NCBI GenBank assembly: GCA_937901865.1
Contig: CALDID010000230.1
Span: 1-24,725 of the forward strand
Source of the DNA: an uncultured Treponema sp.
Lineage (GTDB): Bacteria; Spirochaetota; Spirochaetia; Treponematales; Treponemataceae
Direction of reading: 5' to 3'
DNA: 24,725 bases
In this document: positions 7,561-14,032 of the stretch, piece by piece
How positions within the stretch are numbered: the first letter of the stretch is position 1
Layout: each line of letters opens with the position of its first letter
Program-made: the position numbers and the translations under genes
The notes under the pieces: generated by a model
What the model saw: only the letters and a program-made list of their open reading frames with translations
Databases searched by the model: none
Told to the model about the DNA's origin: nothing

Positions 7561-7657
7561 GTGTCATTATCTCACCTTGACCCGATAATCTGAGGCACAG
7601 CCTCTTTTTCAAAATACTTAGAGCAGATAGCTTCCCGTGTCAAGCACGAGAATGACA
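7561..7657. repeat. Inverted pair of a dispersed intergenic repeat
   Basis: A left copy (7561-7592, reading TCATTATCTCACCTTGACC then CGATAATCTG) and a right copy in opposite orientation (7624-7657, whose complement reads TCATTCTCGTGCTTGACACG then GGAAGCTATCTG) share order and most bases, separated by about 30 bases. The right copy has its own small hairpin, CGTG-TCAAG-CACG. This is the form of short palindromic repeats scattered in bacterial genomes; the wider distribution cannot be seen from one window. Confidence 0.6.
7592..7609 (+). terminator. Weak terminator-like hairpin inside the repeat pair
   Basis: GAGGC-ACA-GCCTC followed by five T. The stem is only 5 bp, but it is the only terminator-like element between the XRE gene and the outer-membrane gene. 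Its GCACAGCCT core matches the 18-bp repeat unit at 8745. Confidence 0.4.
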
Positions 7658-7740
7658 AAAGGTTGAGCATATCTTTTGAAACGCCTATTGAAAAAAGGCT
7701 GGTCGGTGGAAAAATCGGCTGGCTTTTTTTTTGCCCCTTT

Positions 7741-7950
7741 ATTGCGCTCAAAAGCGTTGCCCAGCGAAATTTCTTGGCTTTATCGCACTATAAATCTTTC
7801 GCCAGTGCTGGCAGAGCCTTTATCGCGCGATAAAGCGTTTCCCAGCAAAATTTCTTGCCTTTATAGCTCTAAAAATCTTTCGCCAGCGTTATTTGAGCTT
7901 TTTCGCGCTAAAAAGACACTCAGCGCGCTCTTTTTCTTTATAGTTCGTGA
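7741..7950. repeat. 81-bp imperfect direct repeat built of ~40-bp hairpin-bearing half units
   Basis: CCCAGC-AAATTTCTTG occurs at 7760 and 7841, and ATCTTTCGCCAG at 7794 and 7875: both pairs are exactly 81 bp apart. About every 40 bp there is a short inverted repeat, most perfect as TTTATCGCGCGATAAA (near 7819-7834), with decayed forms TTTATCGCACTATAAA, TTTATAGCTCTAAAAA and TTTTTCGCGCTAAAAA. Half units alternate between two types (A-B-A-B, then a broken copy to about 7950). Because 81 is a multiple of three, open frames persist through it, but no frame has a credible start. From 7951 to the SD at 8101 I see no other feature. Confidence 0.75.
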
Positions 7951-8113
7951 TTTTTTTATCTGTAAAAACGACAAGGCTCATCACTTTTCGCGCTGACATC
8001 GGGCGGCATTGTGGCAGGTGAGAACAGAGCGAGAAAAAAATGTTGAAATAGCATATTTTATTGAGATAACAGCATTGTTAAACTGTTGCAAAGTTCATCT
8101 AGGAGGAAACACG

Positions 8114-8743
8114 ATGAAAAAGATTTTTGGTGCGTTACTTGCGCTTACGATGGCACTCGGTGCATTTGCAGGCGATTTGGGGCTTTACGGCAAACTCAAT
8201 GCGGGCTGGAAAGACGGCACGGTACACGTTAAAGACGGCAGTTGGTCAGACACGACGGGATTTAACGGCTTTGAGCTTTTCCCTGCGATTGGCATTTGTC
8301 CAGAGGCGACTTCTTTCCCTGATAAGCCGTTTGACTTGACGTTTGAGGCTTCGTTGGGCGTAACGTTCGGTAGCGGAAGCGAATGGGACGAAGTGAAAGT
8401 TACGATTGTAAATCCTGCGGTGATGTGCCTTTTCAACTGGCATTTTGAAGACACGGATTCAGAGTTTTTGAAGCATTTTGTGCCGTATGCAGGCGCAGGA
8501 ATTGCAACTCCGATTCAGTTTGTAAAGGTTAGCTATAGCTGGTATTGGTGGGATTCTGATAATCGCCGACATAAAGAGAGCGAAGATGTAAGCTCAACGC
8601 AGGTAAGTTTTGATATGCCGATAATGGCAGGTGCGCGCTATGCGTTTACGGAGCAGTTCGAGGTGAATGCAGAGTTCGGCTGGAATCTGTTCGGCACAAA
8701 CAGCTGGTTCACTCGCGGCGGCGTGATGTACCGCTTTAAGTAA
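8114..8743 (+). CDS. Small outer-membrane beta-barrel protein with signal peptide
   Basis: 209 residues. Signal peptide MKKIFGALLALTMALGAFA, cleavage expected after AFA before GDLG. The mature part has alternating strands typical of small OMP beta-barrels: GLYGKLNAGW, LTFEASLGVTFG, HFVPYAGAGIATP, MPIMAGARYAF, VNAEFGWNLFG and a terminal strand GGVMYRFK. Length and pattern suit the opacity/OmpA-like 8-strand family, in the outer membrane. ATG at 8114 is chosen for AGGAGG at 8101-8106; the frame is open further upstream but without signal peptide or SD. The stop is followed two bases later by an 18-bp tandem array and then a strong terminator, so the gene is probably monocistronic. Function unknown beyond the fold. 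Confidence 0.85.
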   Translation: MKKIFGALLALTMALGAFAGDLGLYGKLNAGWKDGTVHVKDGSWSDTTGFNGFELFPAIGICPEATSFPDKPFDLTFEASLGVTFGSGSEWDEVKVTIVNPAVMCLFNWHFEDTDSEFLKHFVPYAGAGIATPIQFVKVSYSWYWWDSDNRRHKESEDVSSTQVSFDMPIMAGARYAFTEQFEVNAEFGWNLFGTNSWFTRGGVMYRFK

Positions 8744-8744
8744 G

Positions 8745-8817
8745 GCACAGCCTTTTTTGTAAGCACAGGCTATTTTGTAGGTACAGCCTTTTTTGTAGGG
8801 CACAGTCTTTTTGATAA
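8745..8817 (+). repeat. 18-bp tandem array in the 3' region of the outer-membrane protein gene
   Basis: Four units start at 8745, 8763, 8781 and 8800 (one extra G before the last), with pattern GCACAGCCTTTTTTGTAA. The array starts two bases after the stop and runs into the terminator stem. It shares its core and its position after a stop codon with the 19-bp array at 7464. Confidence 0.88.
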
Positions 8818-8860
8818 GCAGCTTTGAGGGAAGTTTATTTCTCTTTGAGCTGCTTTTTTT
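8816..8860 (+). terminator. Rho-independent terminator after the outer-membrane protein gene
   Basis: Outer stem AAGCAGCT (8816-8823) pairs with AGCTGCTT (8848-8855), with an inner stem GAGGGAA/TTCTCTT allowing two G-U pairs, then a T tract to 8860. The left arm overlaps the last 18-bp repeat unit by two bases. Confidence 0.9.
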
Positions 8861-8873
8861 ATCGTTTTGTATA

Positions 8874-8900
8874 TTAACAAACGCGCGTGCGGTGTATAAT
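8874..8900 (+). promoter_or_regulatory. Promoter of the toxin-antitoxin/uvrB operon
   Basis: TTAACA (8874-8879), 15-base spacer, perfect TATAAT (8895-8900). The spacer is short, but it contains the palindrome ACGCGCGT (8881-8888), a possible site for antitoxin autoregulation. AAGGAGG follows at 8918-8924. Confidence 0.55.
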
Positions 8901-8931
8901 GAGAGAAAGATTTTTTTAAGGAGGAAAGAGA

Positions 8932-9156
8932 ATGAGTTATGAAACAGTTGTGATGAAATTGCGCTCTGTGCCTGAGCAGTATTTAAATCAGGTGTCGGAT
9001 TTTCTGGATTTGATTTTGAATCAGCGCGAGAATAGCGAAGGTTCGCCGCGAAAGCCGTCGGGACACCCGATTTTAGGGCTGGCAGAGGGCGAATTCACTT
9101 ATCCTGACGACATCAATTTATATGATGATGAAATTGCGGAAATGTTTGAGGGGTAG
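8932..9156 (+). CDS. DUF2281-type antitoxin of a PIN toxin pair
   Basis: 74 residues. The N-terminal half, ETVVMKLRSVPEQYLNQVSDFLDLIL, is the helical pattern of DUF2281/YhzC-like antitoxins. The C-terminal half, rich in Pro, Gly and acidic residues (GHPILGLAEGEF, DDINLYDDEIAEMF), is the kind of flexible segment that wraps a PIN toxin active site. SD AAGGAGG lies 7 bases upstream. The PIN toxin gene begins 2 bases after the stop, so the two are co-translated. In such pairs the antitoxin blocks the toxin and often represses the shared promoter; no clear DNA-binding motif is visible in this protein. Confidence 0.82.
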   Translation: MSYETVVMKLRSVPEQYLNQVSDFLDLILNQRENSEGSPRKPSGHPILGLAEGEFTYPDDINLYDDEIAEMFEG

Positions 9157-9158
9157 AA

Positions 9159-9566
9159 ATGGATTTGCTTCTTGATACGCATATTTTGGTGTGGGCGCAC
9201 ACAAATGACAGTCGTCTTTCTGAAAAAGCGAAAAATCTTATTACAGACACGCAGAATAAAATTTATTTTAGCCCTGTGAGTATTTGGGAAGTGGAAATAA
9301 AACATAATGCGCACCCTGATTATTTCCCGTTTTCGGGGGAACGGCTTGATTATTTGAGCAGGGCGGCAGATATGATTTTTTTGCCGTTATTGAGTCGCCA
9401 AATTGCGCTTTTGGGGAGGCTGCACTATGCGGATAATGCGCCGAGAGTGCATAAAGACCCATTTGATAGAATTTTGATTTGTCAGGCAAAAGCCGAAAAT
9501 ATGCTTTTTTTAACGCATGATTCGCTTATCCCGTTTTATGATGAGCCGTGCGTGATTTCTGTGTGA
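9159..9566 (+). CDS. PIN-domain toxin (VapC-like ribonuclease)
   Basis: 135 residues forming one PIN domain. The expected acidic metal ligands are all present: Asp6 in LLDTHILVWA, Glu44 in SPVSIWEVEIK, Asp100/Asp103 in KDPFDRILICQA and Asp121 in LTHDSLI. The sequence follows the COG3744 group, usually paired with DUF2281 antitoxins. The activity should be metal-dependent endoribonuclease; the RNA target cannot be predicted. GAGGGGT before the ATG overlaps the end of the antitoxin gene. The stop (TGA, 9564-9566) is only 14 bases from the uvrB start with no terminator, so this pair and uvrB probably share a transcript. Confidence 0.9.
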   Translation: MDLLLDTHILVWAHTNDSRLSEKAKNLITDTQNKIYFSPVSIWEVEIKHNAHPDYFPFSGERLDYLSRAADMIFLPLLSRQIALLGRLHYADNAPRVHKDPFDRILICQAKAENMLFLTHDSLIPFYDEPCVISV

Positions 9567-9580
9567 GAGGAGGAAAGAGA

Positions 9581-11578
9581 ATGAGAAAGTTTGAGGTTGT
9601 TTCTAGCTATGAGCCGTCGGGCGACCAGCCTGAAGCGATAGAAAAGCTCGCATCTGGCGTGCTGCGGGGCGATAGGTATCAGACGCTCAAAGGCGTTACA
9701 GGCTCTGGCAAAACGTTCACGATGGCGAAAATCATCGAGAAAGTGCAAAAGCCCACGCTCATCATCAGCCACAACAAAACGCTTTCGGCGCAGTTGTATC
9801 GCGAGTTCAAGCACTTTTTCCCGAACAACGCCGTCGAATATTTCGTGAGCTACTACGATTATTATCAGCCTGAAGCCTACGTCCCTGCGCGCGATTTGTA
9901 CATCGAAAAAGACGCGGCGGTCAATGAGGAAATCGACAAACTGCGCCTGTCTGCCACTTACGCGCTTATGGAGCGGCGAGATGTCATCGTGGTGGCGACG
10001 GTATCGTGCATTTACGGCTTGGGTATGCCAGATTTATACAAAGAAATGACGCTGCACGTCGAAAAAGGCGAAGAGCTGGACTTCGGCAAGTTCGCGCGCG
10101 AGCTGATTTCGCTGCAATACAGCCGAAACGATGCGATTTTGGAGCGCGGCAATTTCCGCATAAAAGGCGACACGATGGAGATTTTTCCGCCGTATATGGA
10201 AACCGACCAGGCGTATCGCTTGTATCTCGACTTTGACGAAGTGGTGCGAATTGTGCGCTTTGAGGTGATTTCGGGCAATGTTGTCGAGGAGTTGGACGAG
10301 GTGAAGTTTTACGCCGCAAAGCATTTCGTCGTGCCTGAGTCGATGATAAAGGCGGCGAGCGAGCGCATTTTGGCGGAGATGAACGAGCAGGTGAAAAACT
10401 TGCGCGCGGCGGGCAAAATTCTTGAAGCCGAACGATTGAAGACGCGCACGACGTACGACGTGGAGATGATGAACGAGATGGGCTATTGCTCTGGCATCGA
10501 GAATTACTCCGCGCCGATTGCGAACCGCAAGGCTGGCGACCCTCCTGCCACGCTGCTGCATTATTTCCCCGACGATTTTCTCTGCCTCATCGACGAAGCG
10601 CACGTTACGGTGTCGCAAATCGGCGCGATGTACGAAGGCGACCGAAGCCGAAAGCAGAATCTCGTGAACTTCGGGTTCCGCTTGCCGAGTGCGCTGGATA
10701 ATCGTCCGCTCAAATTTGCCGAGTTCGAGAAAAAGCTCAATCAAGTCATCTATGTAACCGCCACGCCGCGCGAGCAGGAAATCAAGCAGAGCACGCAGGT
10801 CGTTGAGCAGCTCATTCGCCCGACGGGATTGCTCGACCCGATTGTTGATGTGAGACCGAGCGACGGGCAGATGGAGGATATTTACAAGGAAGTCAAGGCG
10901 CGTATCGCGAAAAAGGAGCGCATCTTGATTTTGACGCTGACGAAGAAAATGGCGGAGGATTTGACCGAGTATCTCACGGAACTCGACCTCAAAGTGAAGT
11001 ACATTCACAGCGAAATCGACACGTTCGAGCGCGTGGACATCTTGAAGGCTCTGCGCTCTGGCGAAATCGATGTGCTTATCGGAATCAATTTGTTGCGCGA
11101 GGGCATCGACCTCCCCGAAGTGAGCTTTATCGCGATTTTGGACGCGGATAAAATCGGCTTTTTGCGCTCGGTTACGAGTTTGATTCAGATTATCGGGCGC
11201 GCGGCACGAAACGAAAACGGTATGGTCGCTCTGTACGCTGACCATATGAGCCCCGCGATGAAAGAGGCGATTGACGAAACCCGCCGCCGCCGCGAAATCC
11301 AAGAGGCGTACAACAAGGCGCACGGGATTACGCCGCACACAATCAGCAAGGCGGTGGAGGATATTCTGGTGCACGAAGCGGCTGACGCAGAGGAAACTGT
11401 GAGCGTGGAGTTGTCGGTTTTGCAAAAGAGCGCGAACCTGTTTGTTTCAAGCGAGAGGCACAAGCTGATAAATGCGCTCAAAAAAGAGATGATGGAGGCT
11501 GCAGAGCGATTGGAGTACGAGCAAGCGGCGGCAATTCGCGACAAAATCGCCGAAATCGAAGCGACATACGGCAAATAG
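9581..11578 (+). CDS. uvrB: UvrABC excinuclease subunit B
   Basis: 665 residues, the normal UvrB length. Q motif YEPSGDQPEAI, Walker A GVTGSGKT (38-45), beta-hairpin region YYDYYQPEAYVP, DEAH box (338-341), helicase motifs LTKKMAEDLTEYL, IGINLLREGIDLPEVS and QIIGRAARN, and a C-terminal UVR motif (about 625-660). UvrB loads onto damaged DNA with UvrA, verifies the lesion and recruits UvrC in nucleotide excision repair. ATG at 9581 has GGAGG 7 bases upstream. The 17 bases GGAGGAAAGAGAATGAG at its start also occur at the antitoxin start (8920-8936). No separate uvrB promoter is evident, so repair gene expression may depend on the toxin-antitoxin promoter. GC-rich codons (GCG, CGC) are used heavily. 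A large antisense open frame here is a composition effect. Confidence 0.98.
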   Translation: MRKFEVVSSYEPSGDQPEAIEKLASGVLRGDRYQTLKGVTGSGKTFTMAKIIEKVQKPTLIISHNKTLSAQLYREFKHFFPNNAVEYFVSYYDYYQPEAYVPARDLYIEKDAAVNEEIDKLRLSATYALMERRDVIVVATVSCIYGLGMPDLYKEMTLHVEKGEELDFGKFARELISLQYSRNDAILERGNFRIKGDTMEIFPPYMETDQAYRLYLDFDEVVRIVRFEVISGNVVEELDEVKFYAAKHFVVPESMIKAASERILAEMNEQVKNLRAAGKILEAERLKTRTTYDVEMMNEMGYCSGIENYSAPIANRKAGDPPATLLHYFPDDFLCLIDEAHVTVSQIGAMYEGDRSRKQNLVNFGFRLPSALDNRPLKFAEFEKKLNQVIYVTATPREQEIKQSTQVVEQLIRPTGLLDPIVDVRPSDGQMEDIYKEVKARIAKKERILILTLTKKMAEDLTEYLTELDLKVKYIHSEIDTFERVDILKALRSGEIDVLIGINLLREGIDLPEVSFIAILDADKIGFLRSVTSLIQIIGRAARNENGMVALYADHMSPAMKEAIDETRRRREIQEAYNKAHGITPHTISKAVEDILVHEAADAEETVSVELSVLQKSANLFVSSERHKLINALKKEMMEAAERLEYEQAAAIRDKIAEIEATYGK

Positions 11579-11663
11579 CGGGCGAGGGTTGGTTCTAAAA
11601 AGCCTGAAATTGAAAGAAAATAGTAAAAAAAGTGCAAATATTAAGAATTATTTTATTTTTGAG

Positions 11664-11672
11664 TGATACAAT
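11664..11672 (+). promoter_or_regulatory. Extended -10 promoter of the structured RNA
   Basis: TGATACAAT fits an extended -10 (TG-n-TAtAAT, one mismatch). No good -35 lies 17 bases upstream, as is common with extended -10 promoters. Start predicted near 11679, immediately before the first hairpin. Confidence 0.5.
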
Positions 11673-11692
11673 CGCTCTTGCATAAAGGAAAG

Positions 11693-11761
11693 ATGTCACA
11701 GTTTCGTCGCCGTGTCTTTTGTTCTCCTTATGCTATTTCTCCTAATTTTGTGAAATGCTGA
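11693..11761 (+). CDS. Possible 22-residue peptide inside the structured RNA
   Basis: ATG at 11693 with AAAGGAAAG directly upstream, stop TGA at 11759-11761. The peptide is basic near its start (MSQFRRRVF) and has two Cys. Its SD lies within the stem of hairpin 1, so folding would hide it. The ORF may be real (a leader or small peptide) or chance; no family was recognised. Confidence 0.3.
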   Translation: MSQFRRRVFCSPYAISPNFVKC

Positions 11762-11786
11762 TTTTTTCTGTTACATCATTTCACGC

Positions 11787-11836
11787 TACGGGCTGTTCTA
11801 TTATACTCCTTTTTAGAACAGCCCGTATTTTTATTT
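11787..11836 (+). terminator. Strong rho-independent terminator
   Basis: A 14-bp perfect stem (11787-11800 with 11814-11827, core GGGCTGTTCTA) and a 13-nt loop, followed by TTTTTATTT. It is about 210 bases beyond the uvrB stop, so it probably ends the structured RNA and may also catch uvrB read-through. Confidence 0.93.
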
Positions 11837-11872
11837 CCCCTATTAATTACTGAATATTTTTAATTGCAATTT

Positions 11873-11901
11873 TTGAAAACAGTATTGCTGTTGGTTAGAA
11901 T
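11873..11901 (+). promoter_or_regulatory. Promoter of the GGDEF/HD-GYP/SBP cluster
   Basis: TTGAAA (11873-11878), 17-base spacer, TAGAAT (11896-11901): five of six consensus bases in each box. The start would fall at about 11908, only 2-4 bases before the ATG. Confidence 0.7.
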
Positions 11902-11910
11902 AAAAATGAT

Positions 11911-13107
11911 ATGGAACACAAAAGTTTTTTCTACTATGGATATGACAAAGAAACGTATATTGATTGCCTTGATATGATTCGTTTATACAACCGCAAAAAT
12001 GCGATTATTATGAATGCGTGGTTCTTTGTGGTCAATTTGCTCTATGTGGTATTTAGCTCGTTCAATCTTTTCGGCGTAACTGTTGAGCAAACTCCTTTTT
12101 ATGCAACTTATACGATTATTTCTATAATATATGCGCTGATTATGTTCTTTTTTCAAAAAGAAACAGAGCGAAATAGTACTGTTTTTGTGTATATCTTGAT
12201 GGCTGGTATGTACACTTATGGGGTGCTGAAATCGATAATGCACCCGTATATGCCTGCGATTATGTATTTAACAATGTATCTTTTGATAAATCTGCTCTTC
12301 ATTGGAAACGTGATTCGAGTGTATCTTTTGGCGATTTTTAGCACGCTTACTTTTTTGTATACGTCGTTTTTGCTAAAGACGTTTTCGATAGCATATCACG
12401 ATATGTATAATGTATTTATGACGATGCTCCTTGCTGGCGGACTTCACTATATGTTTCAGAGGGAAAGACTGGGACAGTTTGTGATGTATAAAAAGAATTT
12501 AGAGATACAGCGAGAGCTTGAGATAAAATCAAGTTTCGACTCTTTGACCGATTTATTGAGCCGTGGCAGGTTCTTTTCTATTGCAGAAAAAGTGTTGCTT
12601 GCAATGGAAAAAGATGAGTATGTGGCTGTGTGTATTTTAGACCTCGATGGTTTTAAGCAGATTAACGATAAGCTAGGGCATCAGATGGGGGATAAGGTCA
12701 TTCAAACGACGGGGAAAATAATCGTTGATGTTGTCGATGAAAAGAAGCTGTTTAAGACAGAGCGAATGACATCTTTGTGGGATTTGAAAATGCCGTATAG
12801 CATTGCTGGCAGGCTTGGCGGCGATGAGTTTATTATTTTGATGAGGGGAAAAAAGAGCAAAGACGAGGTTTCTCCGTTGCTGCAAAATATGCTTGACCGA
12901 TTGAATAGCGTGCGCTTTGATTCTTTTGACGGTATACACGCTTCTTTTGGTGTTACTCAAATTATCGATGGCGAAACTGATATGGACGGCGCGTATTCAA
13001 GAGCTGATTCTGCTTTGTATGAGTCTAAGAGAGAAGGCAAAAACAGAATAAAATTCTATGAAGACATAAAAGAAGACATAAAAGGAGCGGGGGAGGAAAA
13101 AAGATGA
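11911..13107 (+). CDS. Membrane-bound GGDEF diguanylate cyclase
   Basis: 398 residues. About six membrane segments fill residues 35-185 without a recognised sensor family, then a short helical linker and a GGDEF domain from about 205. Seen: DSLTDLLSRGRFF, ILDLDGFKQINDKLGHQMGD, RLGGDEF (301-307) and ADSALYESKREGKN. These are the substrate and metal sites for making c-di-GMP from two GTP. The RxxD feedback site is absent (MPYS at that position), and about 10-15 extra residues lie before GGDEF. No SD is present; the promoter predicts a nearly leaderless mRNA. The stop overlaps the next start as ATGA (13104-13107), so it is translated with the HD-GYP-like protein. Confidence 0.92.
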   Translation: MEHKSFFYYGYDKETYIDCLDMIRLYNRKNAIIMNAWFFVVNLLYVVFSSFNLFGVTVEQTPFYATYTIISIIYALIMFFFQKETERNSTVFVYILMAGMYTYGVLKSIMHPYMPAIMYLTMYLLINLLFIGNVIRVYLLAIFSTLTFLYTSFLLKTFSIAYHDMYNVFMTMLLAGGLHYMFQRERLGQFVMYKKNLEIQRELEIKSSFDSLTDLLSRGRFFSIAEKVLLAMEKDEYVAVCILDLDGFKQINDKLGHQMGDKVIQTTGKIIVDVVDEKKLFKTERMTSLWDLKMPYSIAGRLGGDEFIILMRGKKSKDEVSPLLQNMLDRLNSVRFDSFDGIHASFGVTQIIDGETDMDGAYSRADSALYESKREGKNRIKFYEDIKEDIKGAGEEKR

Positions 13108-14030
13108 TTTCTCAGATTCTATTTGTATCGGGATTTGTGATATTGTTTATTTGTGTGCTTCTTTTTGTTTCCCGCATTATTTTTTCGCGGAATGTAATCG
13201 TAAAAATGAATGTGGCGCATTTCATTTCGCTGTTTTTGTTTATCCTTTTTATCATATTGCATATCGCAACGTATGGCATAGCCTTTCCTATTCATTTTCA
13301 GATTTTGCGTATGCATCTGTTCATGGTGTTAGGAGGCTTTATTGCTTTATTCTTGCTTCTTGCGGAGTATATGCAGCTTAACCTTGTAAAAACGCGCTCG
13401 ATAGATTTGCTAGAGGCGTTAATCGGCGTTATAGAAGTGCGCGACCCTAATCTTGAGGGGCATTCGCTTCACGTCAGAAATCTATCGCTCTTGCTTTATT
13501 ACAACTTGCCTTTTTCCTATCGCATCAAGCTCAATTCGCTCGATTTGCAGTATATTGCACTGTTGATTGACATCGGAAAGATGTGTATTCCGAGTTCTAT
13601 CATCGAAAAGAGCGGAAAACTGGGCAAAGAAGAGCTTCTTTTAATTCGCAATCACCCGCTTTTGAGCGAAAATGTGCTGTTAAATGTCAAAGGATTTGAG
13701 AAAATTGCGCGGTGCATAAAATATCATCACGAACGATTTGACGGAAAAGGAACGTATCAATTAAAAGGTGAAGAAATCCCGCTTGCTTCAAGAATTGTTG
13801 CTGTTGCAGACACGTTTTCTGCGTTGACGATGAACAGAACATATAAGCCGTCTTTGAGTTATGAAGAGGCAATTTCAGAGCTTCGCTTAGTTTCTGGCAG
13901 TCAACTCGATAAAACACTGGTGGAATATTTTTGCTCTATTCCGCTTCGCGACATCGAAAAGAGTATGGAAATCGTAAAAGCGCAAATGCAGAAATATTCT
14001 CTTGAGAATTGTATGACTAAACAGAGGTAG
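13104..14030 (+). CDS. Membrane HD-GYP-like protein with degenerate active site
   Basis: 308 residues: three membrane segments (about 4-26, 37-56, 68-90) and an HD-GYP fold from about 100. Conserved: His120 region (GHSLHV), His184 (RNHPLL), HHERFDG (208-214) and LKGEEIPLASRIVAVAD. Changed: the HD dyad reads Ile155-Asp156 (LLIDIGKM), the GYP triad is replaced by GTY (GKGTYQ), and the later D of VFDAL is Ser (DTFSAL). HD-GYP proteins hydrolyse c-di-GMP with a metal centre built from these residues, so this one is probably inactive and may bind nucleotide or a partner. GGAGG precedes the ATG. It is coupled to the cyclase upstream and lies 2 bases from the lipoprotein gene. Confidence 0.87.
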   Translation: MISQILFVSGFVILFICVLLFVSRIIFSRNVIVKMNVAHFISLFLFILFIILHIATYGIAFPIHFQILRMHLFMVLGGFIALFLLLAEYMQLNLVKTRSIDLLEALIGVIEVRDPNLEGHSLHVRNLSLLLYYNLPFSYRIKLNSLDLQYIALLIDIGKMCIPSSIIEKSGKLGKEELLLIRNHPLLSENVLLNVKGFEKIARCIKYHHERFDGKGTYQLKGEEIPLASRIVAVADTFSALTMNRTYKPSLSYEEAISELRLVSGSQLDKTLVEYFCSIPLRDIEKSMEIVKAQMQKYSLENCMTKQR

Positions 14031-14032
14031 AT

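Larger units (their letters stand above)
11679..11836 (+). ncRNA. Candidate structured small RNA, ~155 nt, three hairpins
   Basis: This fills the 332-base gap between uvrB and the GGDEF gene. Hairpin 1: GCATAAAGGA (11680-11689) with TCCTTATGC (11725-11733), one bulge, plus inner pairings AAGA/TCTT and CAC/GTG. Hairpin 2: GTGAAATG (11750-11757) with CATTTCAC (11777-11784), perfect 8 bp. Hairpin 3 is the terminator. A promoter-like extended -10 comes just before hairpin 1. I could not match it to tmRNA, 6S, SRP RNA, RNase P RNA or a c-di-GMP riboswitch. It could be a free sRNA or an attenuator; the next gene has its own promoter downstream of the terminator, which favours a separate RNA. Confidence 0.55.

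Noticed and set aside
7676..7996. 106-residue open frame through the 81-bp repeat
   Set aside because: It begins with TTG and no SD, is low complexity, and stays open because the repeat period is a multiple of three. Described as a repeat instead; a decayed repeat-protein gene is not excluded.
8009..8113. Upstream extension of the outer-membrane protein gene
   Set aside because: It would bury the signal peptide; AGGAGG at 8101 and the Lys-Lys-hydrophobic start at 8114 define the true N-terminus.
10034..11425. 463-codon open frame antisense to uvrB
   Set aside because: Caused by the GC-rich codon pattern of uvrB on the other strand; no motifs, SD or family resemblance (His/Arg/Leu-rich).
11679..11836. 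c-di-GMP riboswitch controlling the GGDEF gene
   Set aside because: The conserved core and tetraloop-receptor layout of GEMM-I is not visible, and the gene has a good promoter downstream of the terminator.
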